From Mesorhizobium loti (lineage in GTDB: Bacteria; Pseudomonadota; Alphaproteobacteria; Rhizobiales; Rhizobiaceae), in NCBI RefSeq assembly GCF_002858745.1, contig NZ_PJRO01000013.1, forward strand, positions 124,001 to 188,000: 64,000 nucleotides of DNA, given 5' to 3'. This document shows positions 9,304-18,150 of this stretch, one piece after another; the first letter of the stretch is position 1; each line of letters starts with the position of its first letter. Below the pieces are notes generated by a model, which did no database searches, had not been told where the DNA came from, and saw only the letters and a list, made by a program, of their open reading frames with translations. Made by a program: the position numbers and the translations under genes.

Positions 9304-9942
9304 TCAGGACTTCGCGGGCAGTGCCTTGATCGCCTTTTCGACCGCCGGAAGGATGCGCTCGACAATCACGTCGACGCCCTTTGCATTGGGATGCATCTTG
9401 TCCTCCAACTGCAAGGCAGGGTTGCCGGCAACGCCGTCCAGGAAGAACGGATAGAGTGGCACTCCGTATTTTTCGGCCAGCCGCGGATAGAGCGTGCCGA
9501 ACGCCTCGCCATAGGCATGGCCGAGATTGGGGGCGGCCACCATGCCGGCAAACAGGACAGGGATTTTACGCTCTTTCAGCCGCGCCAACATCTTGTCGAG
9601 ATTGTCCTCGACCATTTGCGGATCGATGCCGCGCAGCATGTCGTTGGCGCCGAGCTCGAGGACAACCAGCCCGGTGCCATCGGGAACCGACCAGTCGAGC
9701 CGGGCAAGCCCGCCACTCGATGTATCGCCCGAAACGCCGGCATTGGCGACGACAACGTCATATCCCTTGGCGCGCAGCGCCGCCTGCAGCCGGTCGGTAA
9801 AGCCCTCGCCCGGGGCAAGGCCGAAGCCCGCGGTGAGGCTATCACCGAACCCGACGATCTGGACTTGTTCGGCCCGAACGGGTGAAGTCAGCGCGAATGC
9901 AAGGAAAAGCGCGACAAAAGCAGCCAGATATTTGAAAGCCAT
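9304..9942 (-). CDS. tesA: Secreted GDSL esterase / acyl-CoA thioesterase I (TesA-like)
   Basis: Periplasmic SGNH hydrolase acting on thioesters and aryl esters. It has a signal peptide (cleavage near residue 24), block I GDSL with nucleophile S35, G71 in block II, N100 in GAND, and D181/H184 in DKMH, so the catalytic set is complete. Length (212) is normal. It is divergent from a YbbA/YbbP-like ABC transporter, an arrangement conserved in many proteobacteria. Confidence 0.92.
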   Translation of the reverse strand: MAFKYLAAFVALFLAFALTSPVRAEQVQIVGFGDSLTAGFGLAPGEGFTDRLQAALRAKGYDVVVANAGVSGDTSSGGLARLDWSVPDGTGLVVLELGANDMLRGIDPQMVEDNLDKMLARLKERKIPVLFAGMVAAPNLGHAYGEAFGTLYPRLAEKYGVPLYPFFLDGVAGNPALQLEDKMHPNAKGVDVIVERILPAVEKAIKALPAKS

Positions 9943-10006
9943 GCGGCAGAACCCATATCACCGGGGCAATCCCGCCCACGTTTCCTCCATATAGGACAGT
10001 TTCGCT

Positions 10007-10705
10007 TTGACTGAAGCCGCTATTCAGCTGAAGGACGTTTCACTGACCCTCGGTGAGGGCGCTTCCTCGGTGAACGTGCTCAAGGGCATCAGTCTCGATG
10101 TTGCGATGGGTGAAACCACCGGCATCGTCGGTCCGTCCGGTTCTGGCAAGTCCACGCTTCTGATGGTTCTGGCCGGGCTGGAGCGTGTGGATGCGGGTAC
10201 CGTGTGTATCGCCGGCGAAGTGCTGAACGGAAAGAGCGAAGACCAGATCGCGGCATTTCGAGGCCGCAATGTCGGCATCGTCTTCCAGTCCTTCCATCTC
10301 ATTCCCAACATGACCGCGCTTGAGAACGTAGCCGTTCCGCTCGAACTGGCCGGCGCCGCCGATCCGTTCGGTGTCGCAGCGCGTGAACTGGCTGCTGTCG
10401 GCCTAGCCGACCGTGTTACACATTACCCCGGCGAACTTTCGGGCGGCGAACAGCAGCGCGTGGCGATCGCTCGTGCACTCGCGCCCTCGCCGCGTATCCT
10501 GATTGCCGACGAACCCACCGGCAATCTCGACCAGGCCACCGGCAAGCAGGTGGCAGATCTGCTTTTTGCCAAGGCAGCCGAGCGCGCCATGACGCTGGTT
10601 CTGGTCACCCACGATCCTTCGCTGGCGGCTCGTTGTTCCCGGCAGGTGGCGATGCGCTCCGGCCGTATCGAAGCTGATCCCACTCCGGTCAAGATCCTGG
10701 CCTGA
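10007..10705 (+). CDS. ABC transporter ATP-binding protein, YbbA-like
   Basis: Cytoplasmic ATPase subunit of the MacB/LolD type. Walker A GPSGSGKST at 42-50, signature LSGGE near 145 and Walker B ILIADEPTGNLD near 165 are all intact. The start is TTG 10007, preceded by AGGA about 11 bases upstream; no better in-frame ATG precedes the domain. The permease partner begins 10 bp downstream, so the two form one operon. The substrate is unknown; homologues sit beside tesA. Confidence 0.9.
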   Translation: MTEAAIQLKDVSLTLGEGASSVNVLKGISLDVAMGETTGIVGPSGSGKSTLLMVLAGLERVDAGTVCIAGEVLNGKSEDQIAAFRGRNVGIVFQSFHLIPNMTALENVAVPLELAGAADPFGVAARELAAVGLADRVTHYPGELSGGEQQRVAIARALAPSPRILIADEPTGNLDQATGKQVADLLFAKAAERAMTLVLVTHDPSLAARCSRQVAMRSGRIEADPTPVKILA

Positions 10706-10715
10706 GTACCGACGG

Positions 10716-13292
10716 ATGATGGGTAACGCAACGACACACACGATTTCACCGACCAGGACCCTGGCCCTGGCATTCCGTTTTTCGCTGCGCGAGATGCGTG
10801 GCGGCCTGTCCGGTTTTCTTATTTTTCTCGCCTGCATTGCGCTCGGTGTCGCAGCCATCGGTGGCGTCAATTCGGTAGCCCGCTCGATTTCAGATGGCGT
10901 CGCAGCCCAGGGCCAGACGCTGCTCGGCGGCGATATCCGCTTCCAGCTCAACCAGCGCGAGGCAAACCCGGCGGAACGGGCCTTCCTCAACGGATTGGGT
11001 GCTGTTTCAGAAAGCTCCAGCATGCGCTCGATGGCGCGCCTGCCGGACGGTGCCGACCAGGCGCTGGTCGAGGCCAAGGCGGTTGACGACGCCTATCCGC
11101 TTTACGGGGCACTACAGACCGAACCACCTCTCGCACGCGATGCACTGCTTGGCGAGGCCGCTGGTGCTTTCGGCGCGGTCGCGCCTGATCTGTTGTTTCA
11201 GCGGCTGCATCTCAAGCCTGGCGACCGCGTCAAACTCGGTAACGCCACCTTCGAATTGCGTGCCAGACTGATTGGCGAGCCGGACGCGATCTCGGATGGC
11301 TTCGGTTTCGCGCCTCGTCTGCTCATCTCCCAGGAGGGTCTCAAGGCGTCAGGCCTGGTTCAGCCGGGCAGCCTGGTTGAAAACGCCTACAAGGTGCGCT
11401 TGCCGGAGAATACCAGCCAAGCTGATATCGAAACCGTTCGCCGGCAGGCGACCGAAAAATTCCCCGAAGCCGGCTGGTCGATCCGCAATCGTACCAATGC
11501 AGCACCAGCCTTGTCCTCCAACATTGAGCGTTTCTCGCAGTTCCTGACACTTGTGGGACTGACCGCGCTGGTGGTCGGTGGTGTCGGCGTCGCCAACGCG
11601 GTGCGTGCCTATCTGGATGGCAAGCGCCCGGTAATCGCCACCTTCAAGAGCCTTGGCGCATCCGGTGGTTTTGTCTTTGCCGTCTATCTGGTTCAGATCC
11701 TGATGATTTCCGGGCTGGGCATCGTGGCTGGCTTGCTGCTCGGCGCGGCGATGCCCTTTGCGGCGAGCGCGGCATTGCAATCCATCATCCCAGTGCCCGC
11801 GGAAGGCGGTTTCTATCCCTGTTCGCTCGCGCTTGCAGCGCTGTTCGGCCTGATGGTGACACTTGTCTTCGCGCTCCTGCCGCTAGGCCGCGCCCGCGAC
11901 GTGCCCGCCACTGCCCTGTTCCGGGAAATGGGTTTCGAAAGCCGCGGCCTGCCACGGCTGTCCTATGTCGCAATGGCGCTTGTCATTGCGATCGCATTGG
12001 CGGCGCTGGCAATATTCATGGCCAATGACCGCCGTATCGCCGCGATCTTCGTCGGCGCGACAGTATTTTCGTTCCTCGTGCTGCGCATCGTCAGCGTGCT
12101 CGTGCAATTCCTTGCCCGGAAGAGCCCGCGCATGCGCTCGACAGCAATGCGACTCGCCGTCGGCAATATCCATCGCCCAGGTGCACTGACGCCTTCGGTC
12201 GTGCTGTCACTGGGACTGGGGCTGACGCTTCTGGTGACACTGGCGTTGATCGACGGCAACCTGCGGCGGCAGATCGGCGGCAGCCTGCCTGAACGGGCAC
12301 CCAATTTCTTCTTCGTTGATATCCAGGCAGCCGACGTCGATGCCTTCGCCGCGTTGATCAGCAAGGAGGCTCCCGCAGGCGCACTGGCCAAGGTACCGAT
12401 GCTGCGTGGTCGGCTCATGGCCTTGAACGGTGTCCCCGTGGACAAGGTCAAGGTACAGCCGGAAGGCGCCTGGGTGCTGAGAGGCGACCGCGGCGTCACC
12501 TATGCCCCTGCCAAACCCGAAAATGCCACGCTGATAGAAGGCGCCTGGTGGCCGGCCGACTATCAGGGCGAACCGCTGGTTTCCTTCTCCGCAGATGAGG
12601 CAAAGGCGCTGGGCCTGAAACTTAACGACACCGTGACGGTCAACGTGCTCGGCCGCAACATCGCAGCCAGGATCGCCAGCTTCCGCCGCGTGCAATGGGA
12701 AAGCATGGGCATCAATTTTGTCATGGTGTTCTCGCCCAACACCTTCGCCGGCGCGCCGCATTCCTGGCTGGCCACGCTGTCGGACAAATCGGCAACCGTT
12801 GCCGACGATGCCCGCCTGCTCAATGCGGTGACACGTGCCTATCCGACGGTGACGACGGTTCGGGTCAAGGACGCGCTCGACGTCGTCAACCAGTTGGTCG
12901 GCCAGATCGGCACGGCGATCCGTGCCGCGGCCGGCGTCGCACTCGTCGCTTCCGTGCTGGTACTGGCTGGTGCCCTTGCCGCCGGCAACCGCGCACGCGT
13001 GCACGATGCGGTTGTGCTGAAAACGCTGGGTGCCACACGGCGCACGCTGATCGCCGCGTTTTCACTGGAATACATGCTGATCGGCCTCGCTACTGCGATC
13101 TTCGCTCTCTTTGCCGGAGGCATCGCGGCCTGGTTCGTGATCTCGAATGTCATGACGCTGCCCTGGACTTTCCTGCCCGAAGTGGCGATCGGCACGATTT
13201 TGCTGTCGCTGATCGTTACCGTGGGTATCGGCCTCATCGGCACATGGCGGATTCTCGGACAGAAGGCAGCGCCAGTGCTGCGCAGTCTTTAG
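10716..13292 (+). CDS. FtsX-like ABC transporter permease, YbbP-like
   Basis: An 858-residue inner-membrane protein with an N-terminal transmembrane segment (near 22-45), a large periplasmic domain, and two FtsX four-helix modules (roughly residues 270-450 and 730-850). It pairs with the upstream ATPase. By analogy with MacB/LolC-type mechanotransmission systems it probably moves or extracts a lipid or periplasmic molecule rather than importing a solute; the substrate is not known. Confidence 0.9.
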   Translation: MMGNATTHTISPTRTLALAFRFSLREMRGGLSGFLIFLACIALGVAAIGGVNSVARSISDGVAAQGQTLLGGDIRFQLNQREANPAERAFLNGLGAVSESSSMRSMARLPDGADQALVEAKAVDDAYPLYGALQTEPPLARDALLGEAAGAFGAVAPDLLFQRLHLKPGDRVKLGNATFELRARLIGEPDAISDGFGFAPRLLISQEGLKASGLVQPGSLVENAYKVRLPENTSQADIETVRRQATEKFPEAGWSIRNRTNAAPALSSNIERFSQFLTLVGLTALVVGGVGVANAVRAYLDGKRPVIATFKSLGASGGFVFAVYLVQILMISGLGIVAGLLLGAAMPFAASAALQSIIPVPAEGGFYPCSLALAALFGLMVTLVFALLPLGRARDVPATALFREMGFESRGLPRLSYVAMALVIAIALAALAIFMANDRRIAAIFVGATVFSFLVLRIVSVLVQFLARKSPRMRSTAMRLAVGNIHRPGALTPSVVLSLGLGLTLLVTLALIDGNLRRQIGGSLPERAPNFFFVDIQAADVDAFAALISKEAPAGALAKVPMLRGRLMALNGVPVDKVKVQPEGAWVLRGDRGVTYAPAKPENATLIEGAWWPADYQGEPLVSFSADEAKALGLKLNDTVTVNVLGRNIAARIASFRRVQWESMGINFVMVFSPNTFAGAPHSWLATLSDKSATVADDARLLNAVTRAYPTVTTVRVKDALDVVNQLVGQIGTAIRAAAGVALVASVLVLAGALAAGNRARVHDAVVLKTLGATRRTLIAAFSLEYMLIGLATAIFALFAGGIAAWFVISNVMTLPWTFLPEVAIGTILLSLIVTVGIGLIGTWRILGQKAAPVLRSL

Positions 13293-13521
13293 AGCCGGAT
13301 CGGCCTGCCGGAGATTTTGATTAATTTTCGGTAAGAAATAGCCTGTTTTGGCGAAAAACGATGGCCCTTTGGGCAGTCACGAAGCGTTGCAGACCGTTAC
13401 GGTCTTGTTCTTGTCGACAATAACCCTCATATTTCGTGCAGGCATGCTGGAGTCCCGCCAGCGGCGCCTGGGTTTCGTTCGAGGAACCTGACACCCGACG
13501 GGGCAGAGCAAAGAGGAATCC

Positions 13522-14301
13522 ATGTCTGACTTCCGCAACTATCAAACGCGTAGCGTGCCGGCTGGAACCCGTGCCGACGCCGGCATCGACGCAGGTCTGC
13601 GCGCTTACATGCTCAAGGTCTACAACCTGATGGGCCTTGGCCTGCTGATCACCGGCCTTGCCGCTGTCGGCACCGTGATGCTGGCCACCACGACCGATCC
13701 GGCCTCGGCCGTCGCCACGTTGCCGAACGGCGACATGCTGACTTCGTTCGGTTACGCCATCTTCGCCTCGCCGCTGCGTTGGGTCGTCATGCTCGCCCCG
13801 CTTGCTGCAGTGTTCTTCCTGTCGTTCCGCGTGCAGTCGATGAGCGTTTCGGCCGCGCGGACCACCTTCTGGGTCTATGCCGGTCTGGTTGGCTTGTCGC
13901 TGTCGTCGATCTTCCTCGTCTACACGACGGCGTCGATCTCGCAGACCTTCTTTGCCACCGCGGCCGCCTTCGGTGCGCTTTCGCTCTATGGCTACACCAC
14001 CAAGCGTGACCTGACCGCGATGGGCTCGTTCCTGATCATGGGCGTGTTCGGCCTGATCATCGCGTCTGTGATCAACATCTTCTTGCAGTCGTCCGCGCTG
14101 TCCTTCGCCGTCTCGGCGATTGGCGTGCTGGTGTTCGCCGGCCTCACCGCCTACGACACCCAGAAGATCAAGGAGATGTATTACGAGAACGACGACACGC
14201 TCGTCGCCGGCCGCAAGGCCATTATGGGCGCGTTGTCGCTCTATCTCGACTTCATCAACATGTTCATGTTCCTGCTGCAGTTCATGGGTGACCGTCGCTA
14301 G
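13522..14301 (+). CDS. Bax inhibitor-1/YccA family membrane protein
   Basis: A 259-residue protein with seven predicted membrane segments and the BI-1 fold signature, including the conserved TAYDTQKIKEMY stretch near residues 210-221 between the last helices. Family members act as pH-dependent calcium leak channels or protease modulators; the role here is not known. Strong ribosome site (AAAGAGGA) before ATG 13522. A palindromic repeat begins 2 bases after the stop codon and a terminator follows. Confidence 0.92.
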   Translation: MSDFRNYQTRSVPAGTRADAGIDAGLRAYMLKVYNLMGLGLLITGLAAVGTVMLATTTDPASAVATLPNGDMLTSFGYAIFASPLRWVVMLAPLAAVFFLSFRVQSMSVSAARTTFWVYAGLVGLSLSSIFLVYTTASISQTFFATAAAFGALSLYGYTTKRDLTAMGSFLIMGVFGLIIASVINIFLQSSALSFAVSAIGVLVFAGLTAYDTQKIKEMYYENDDTLVAGRKAIMGALSLYLDFINMFMFLLQFMGDRR

Positions 14302-14302
14302 A

Positions 14303-14346
14303 GCATGATCCCGAAAAGTTGCAGACTTTTCGGACAGAGATCATGC
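14303..14346. repeat. Palindromic repeat element, copy 2
   Basis: GCATGATC (14303-14310) pairs with GATCATGC (14339-14346); inside, CCGAAAAGT pairs with ACTTTTCGG around TGCAG. It belongs to the same architecture as the other copies and begins right after the stop codon of the BI-1 gene, so it will be in its 3' UTR. Confidence 0.8.
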
Positions 14347-14390
14347 GGCAAACAAAGCGCTAGGCGACATCTTGGACCAGCGAAATCGAA

Positions 14391-14421
14391 GGGGCGGCCT
14401 AACGGCCGCCCCTTTTCTTTT
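14391..14421 (+). terminator. Rho-independent terminator after the BI-1 gene
   Basis: GGGGCGGCC-TAAC-GGCCGCCCC forms a strong hairpin followed immediately by TTTTCTTTT. Confidence 0.9.
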
Positions 14422-14470
14422 GCATCCGGTTTTGCTGTTATTGAAGGCAGAAACTATGAGTGCATAAAAT

Positions 14471-15040
14471 ATGAGCAATCTGACCATTCGCGACGCGCAA
14501 TCCACCGATCTCGACCGGATAACCGAAATCTATGAGGACGCTGTTTCCAACGGCACCGCATCTTATGAACTTGAGCCACCAAGCCGAGAGGAAATGGGCG
14601 CGCGCTACGAATCACTGCGGGCCGGCGGCTTCCCGTATCTGGTCGCCACTGATTCGGAAGGGACCGTTCTTGGCTACGCCTATGCCGGTGCTTTCCGGCC
14701 GCGCCAGGCCTACCGCTTCATTGTCGAGGATTCAGTCTATGTCGCGCCCGAAGCAAAGGGGCAGGGTGTCGGCCGGCAATTGATGGAATGCCTGATCGAG
14801 GCAACACGGGCACTGGGGTTCCGGCAGATCGTCGCCGTGATCGGCGACGGCCACCCTGAGAGCGCTTCGGTGAAACTGCATGAGAGGCTCGGCTTCAGCC
14901 ATTCCGGGCGCCTGGTCGGTTCGGGCTATAAACATGAACGCTGGCTGGACACCGTGTTCATGCAGCTCGAACTGAACGGCGGCGCTTCGCTTCCGCCGGA
15001 TCCGGCATCGCTGCCGGAACAGAAATTCAGGCACAGCTGA
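14471..15040 (+). CDS. GNAT acetyltransferase, phosphinothricin-acetyltransferase-like
   Basis: A 189-residue GNAT protein of the PAT/bar-like branch, which acetylates primary amines of amino-acid analogues such as phosphinothricin or methionine sulfone. The acetyl-CoA loop GQGVGRQLM lies near 98-106, followed by HPESASVKLHERLGF near 132-146 and a conserved W-L-D-T near 160. The true substrate cannot be read from sequence. It sits alone after a terminator. Confidence 0.85.
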   Translation: MSNLTIRDAQSTDLDRITEIYEDAVSNGTASYELEPPSREEMGARYESLRAGGFPYLVATDSEGTVLGYAYAGAFRPRQAYRFIVEDSVYVAPEAKGQGVGRQLMECLIEATRALGFRQIVAVIGDGHPESASVKLHERLGFSHSGRLVGSGYKHERWLDTVFMQLELNGGASLPPDPASLPEQKFRHS

Positions 15041-15071
15041 TCGCGAATATCCAGCTGAAAAATAACAGCTT

Positions 15072-15458
15072 TCAGGCTTTTACCAGCTTCAGCCCGGCAT
15101 CGAAGATGCCGAGTACGCGGGCGAGTTCATGGCCCCGCTTCAGGATCCGGCCACCAGCAGCGATGACGGCGAAGGCGCCCTGGCGCCGCGCCAGTTTCGG
15201 GTCCTTGACGATCTGGAACAAGGGCACTTCGGAAGCACGGCGGTAGACGGAAAATACAGCCCGGTCGGTAAGATGGTCGATGGCATAATCGCGCCATTCA
15301 TTGGCTGCAACCATACGTCCATAGAGGCGAAGAATAAGGTCGAGTTCCCGTCGCTCGAAGGCAACCGGAAGATCGAGGCGTTCGCGTCGCGCCTCATGCA
15401 GCGGGATCAGTATCGCGGATGCTTCCCCATCCTCCGTCCCGCCACCACGGTCCATCAT
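15072..15458 (-). CDS. DUF2794 protein
   Basis: A 128-residue soluble protein matching the DUF2794 family, found mostly in alphaproteobacteria and of unknown function. The core from FERRELDLILRLYGRMV (near 34-50) through the WRDYAIDHL segment is characteristic. No catalytic motif is evident. It converges with the acetyltransferase gene and faces a 576-bp gene-free stretch. Confidence 0.85.
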   Translation of the reverse strand: MMDRGGGTEDGEASAILIPLHEARRERLDLPVAFERRELDLILRLYGRMVAANEWRDYAIDHLTDRAVFSVYRRASEVPLFQIVKDPKLARRQGAFAVIAAGGRILKRGHELARVLGIFDAGLKLVKA

Positions 15459-16034
15459 GCCTTTGTCCTCAGGCTGAATCGTTTGCTGGCAACAGGGTCG
15501 CGCTTTCAGATGGCAATTGCAAGGGCGCTAGCGAATCTGTCGCGGCGTCAGCAGCCGTCACCAATGGAAGCCGCGTCTACTCACATTTGCAAACGATGTG
15601 TTGGAATTGGTGATTCACTGCCACATTCTCGCCGTCTTTTATCCGCGTTGTCGCCCCAATATCCGACGAACTTGCAGGTGTTGCCTGAGACGGTTCGGTC
15701 CGGCACTGGCTCGTAAACCCCAAGCCCCCCGCCCACGGGTCTGAGTCGGATCGAACCAACCTCGCCTTCCGGAAAGGAAGCCGTGGCGATAATCTTGGTG
15801 TTTTGGACCGACGTCGGACTTGAGCTGATGTCGGTTTTTGTATTTTCGAGCCGTGTTTACGACTTGGCCCGTTTGTATTTTCGAGCCGTGTTTACGACTT
15901 GGCCCGATCGCAAATCGCGACCCGAACCGGCCGGTCGCGCGCCATATTCCTGTCCTGTCCTCCAGTTGGAGACCGTCGGCGATATCCGTCGCACAGTCTT
16001 GACCTTGGCATTTCTTCGAGTATATTTCGTATTT
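15459..16034. other. 576-bp stretch without a recognised gene
   Basis: Between the DUF2794 gene and arsR. It holds a perfect 35-bp tandem duplication (15837-15906) and, at its right end, the arsR promoter and operator. No open frame shows the local codon bias or resembles a known family. A sequence at 15736-15763 resembles a tRNA T-arm but no tRNA folds around it. Confidence 0.6.
15837..15906. repeat. Perfect 35-bp tandem duplication
   Basis: Two identical adjacent 35-bp units (15837-15871 and 15872-15906), each starting TTTGTATTTTCGAGCC and ending TTGGCCCG. It lies about 95 bp upstream of the arsR promoter. Perfect identity points to a recent duplication or an assembly artefact. Confidence 0.9.
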
Positions 16035-16044
16035 ATGCGAAATA
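15999..16044 (+). promoter_or_regulatory. Promoter and likely autoregulatory operator of arsR-phzF
   Basis: TTGACC (15999-16004), a 16-bp spacer and TATATT (16021-16026) form a good sigma-70 promoter. Overlapping the -10 box is a perfect palindrome TATTTCG-N8-CGAAATA (16023-16044), a typical ArsR-family site, which also contains the arsR start codon at 16035. Transcription would begin at about 16033-16035, so the message may be leaderless. Confidence 0.65.
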
Positions 16045-16367
16045 GCGAAATAGATATTGACCCGAAACGCCGTCTGGCGATCTTGAAGGCGCTGGCGAGT
16101 CCGGTGCGGCTGGCTGCGTTAAGCTATCTCAAGGATCCCGTTGCGAACTTTCCCGCGCAAGAAGATGGCGACCTCATCGCTGACGGCGTCTGCGCCGACT
16201 TTCTGCGCGACAAACTCGGCATCGCAGCCGCAACCACCTCGCGTCACCTGACACTTTTGGCCGACTGCGACCTTCTCATTGCCACCCGCAAGAAGGGCTG
16301 GACCTTTTATCGGCGCAATGAACAGGCGATCGCCCGCTTCACCACCGGTCTCGCCAACGATCTCTAA
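16035..16367 (+). CDS. ArsR/SmtB-family winged-helix transcriptional regulator
   Basis: A 110-residue DNA-binding protein. The N-terminal ILKALASPVRLAAL helix and the recognition region AAATTSRHLTLLADCDLL (near 67-84) followed by the wing RKKGWTFYRR are typical of ArsR proteins. The metal-binding ELCVCDL motif is not present; two cysteines (C55 in GVCADF and C81 in ADCDLL) could be redox or metal ligands, but this is speculative. No Shine-Dalgarno sequence precedes the ATG. It is followed after 12 bp by a phzF-type gene, the likely target along with itself. Confidence 0.87.
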   Translation: MRNSEIDIDPKRRLAILKALASPVRLAALSYLKDPVANFPAQEDGDLIADGVCADFLRDKLGIAAATTSRHLTLLADCDLLIATRKKGWTFYRRNEQAIARFTTGLANDL

Positions 16368-16379
16368 TTTGAGGTTTCC

Positions 16380-17246
16380 ATGCCGTCCTATCTGCATGTC
16401 GACGTGTTCGCGCCGCAAGCCTATGCCGGCAACAGCTTGCCTGTATTCCTCGACAGCGCCGACCTGAACGCCGATCAGATGTTGGCGATCACGCGTGAAC
16501 TCAGGCATTTCGAGGCCATCTTCCTGCAAGCCGGACCAGACGCCCGGACTTATCGTGCCCGCGTCTTCGATATGTTCGAGGAATTGCCCTTTGCCGGCCA
16601 CCCCATCATCGGCGCCGCAGCCGCTCTGCACGAAACAGTGGATCGTGGGGAAGACCAGCAATGGACATTCGACCTCCAGGACAAGAGCGTCACGGTCGCC
16701 ACGCGTCGGACCGGCTCGGGTTATTTCGGCTTGCTCGACCAAGGTCCCGCTCAATTCCTTGGCGAGGTACCGGCGTGCGACGAGATCGCCGCCGCCTTCG
16801 ACCTGACCCTTGCCGATCTTGACCACAACCTGCCCTTGGCGGTGGTGAGTACCGGCCTGCGTTACCTGATCGTGCCGGTGCGTCCGCAAGTCTTGCCGCG
16901 GGCCAAGATCAGGACCGATATCACCGGGCTCCTCGCAGCCAGGGGAGCTCAGTTTGCCGTGCTCTTCGACGGAGCAGCACACGAAATACGGCATTGGAAC
17001 AACGACGGCATCATCGAAGATATCGCCACTGGAAGTGCCGCTGGAACGATTGGCGCCTATTGTCTTCGTTATTGTGGCGCACGATCGGGAAAAGCCTTCA
17101 CGCTGAACCAAGGGCGCTTTGCCGGACGACCCAGTGAACTCGTTGTCGAGCCGCACGGGACGCCGGATAATGTCCTTTCGGTAAAGGTCGGCGGCGGGGT
17201 GGCTATCGTCGGCCATGGTTCGGTGGTCACGCCGTCACCCGTATGA
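16380..17246 (+). CDS. PhzF-family isomerase/epimerase-like protein
   Basis: A 288-residue protein with the diaminopimelate-epimerase-like fold of PhzF. The conserved N-terminal YAGNSLPVF, the catalytic-Glu region RHFEAIF (E near 45), AGHPIIGAA near 73-81 and ATGSAAG near 221-227 are all present. In Pseudomonas PhzF isomerises a phenazine precursor, but most homologues lie outside phenazine clusters and none of the other phz genes is here, so the substrate is unknown. It is cotranscribed with the upstream ArsR regulator, suggesting induction by a small molecule. Confidence 0.88.
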   Translation: MPSYLHVDVFAPQAYAGNSLPVFLDSADLNADQMLAITRELRHFEAIFLQAGPDARTYRARVFDMFEELPFAGHPIIGAAAALHETVDRGEDQQWTFDLQDKSVTVATRRTGSGYFGLLDQGPAQFLGEVPACDEIAAAFDLTLADLDHNLPLAVVSTGLRYLIVPVRPQVLPRAKIRTDITGLLAARGAQFAVLFDGAAHEIRHWNNDGIIEDIATGSAAGTIGAYCLRYCGARSGKAFTLNQGRFAGRPSELVVEPHGTPDNVLSVKVGGGVAIVGHGSVVTPSPV

Positions 17247-17262
17247 CGCGACCTGGCCACGA

Positions 17263-18030
17263 TCAGACGGATGGCCTGCGGATGAACGAGGCACCGATGA
17301 TCGGACCGAGTTCGCCATCGCGGCCGACCGACTGCAGCAGCACGGCGGAGCCTGCCGCCTTGGTGATCTCGCTAGCCGGCAGATCGTATCGCTGTGCCTT
17401 GCCGTACCACATGCCGGCGGTTTGGACGTTGGAAACGGCGTTCCAATAGGTCATCTTGCGGCCATTGTTCTCGCCATTGCCGACATTCACCACCTGCGGC
17501 GGGTTGAAATAGACGATGACGACATGCGCCTTGACCGGAATGCCGGTGGAATCGCCTGGAGCACTGCCGGCCTCGATCGAGATCCCGTCACCGGTGTTGG
17601 TCACCGTGATATCGATGCGCATGCCTTCGCCGGTCTTGTTCAACCGGGTTAGCGCACCGCTGATGGCCTCGCGGCTGGCACCGTTGACGTCGGCACGGCC
17701 ATTGATGACAGCCTGCGGCGTATAGACCGATCGGCCATTGAAGGCGCGCATATAGCCGTATTGGCGCTCGGTGTTCTCCTTGCGCGCGAGCGAATCCTGC
17801 CAGCCGAGATAGTCCCAATAGTCGACATGATAGGCGAGCGCGATCACATCGCCCTTGGCGGCAATCTCCGCCAGATAACGGTCAGCGGGCGGGCAGGATT
17901 TGTTGCCCTGGCTGGTGAACAGTTCGACGACTCCCAGTGGCCGCGCCGTTTCCTTCGCCTGGGCCGAGTTTGCAAGCATCGAAACCGCCAGCCCGGCAGC
18001 CGCCAGCAGCAGTGATTTCAGAGAGGACAT
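17263..18030 (-). CDS. Secreted DUF1223 thioredoxin-like protein with altered CxxC
   Basis: A 255-residue protein with a signal peptide (cleavage near residue 25, NSAQA) and the DUF1223 fold, recognised from VVELFTSQG near 34-42 and YHVDYWDYLGW near 67-77. In most members I know the motif continues as GCSSCPPAD; here it reads GNKSCPPAD, so the first Cys is Asn43 and only C46 remains. The protein is therefore unlikely to work as a dithiol oxidoreductase. Its 3' end converges with phzF. Confidence 0.85.
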   Translation of the reverse strand: MSSLKSLLLAAAGLAVSMLANSAQAKETARPLGVVELFTSQGNKSCPPADRYLAEIAAKGDVIALAYHVDYWDYLGWQDSLARKENTERQYGYMRAFNGRSVYTPQAVINGRADVNGASREAISGALTRLNKTGEGMRIDITVTNTGDGISIEAGSAPGDSTGIPVKAHVVIVYFNPPQVVNVGNGENNGRKMTYWNAVSNVQTAGMWYGKAQRYDLPASEITKAAGSAVLLQSVGRDGELGPIIGASFIRRPSV

Positions 18031-18150
18031 ATTCCTGGTCCTGCCGGCCGGGCCGGCTTTTCGTGTTTGGCAAATTGTTTGCCAGAAGCCGCGGTCAACG
18101 GGAAGTCACGTTGCAGTGAAATTCTCAGGTTAACAAACAGTCTTCCCGCC

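Noticed and set aside
15736-15763. T-arm-like sequence (minus strand GGTTCGATCC) suggesting a tRNA or permuted tmRNA
   Set aside because: The loop is six bases and no acceptor, anticodon arm or alphaproteobacterial tmRNA tag sequence could be found around it.
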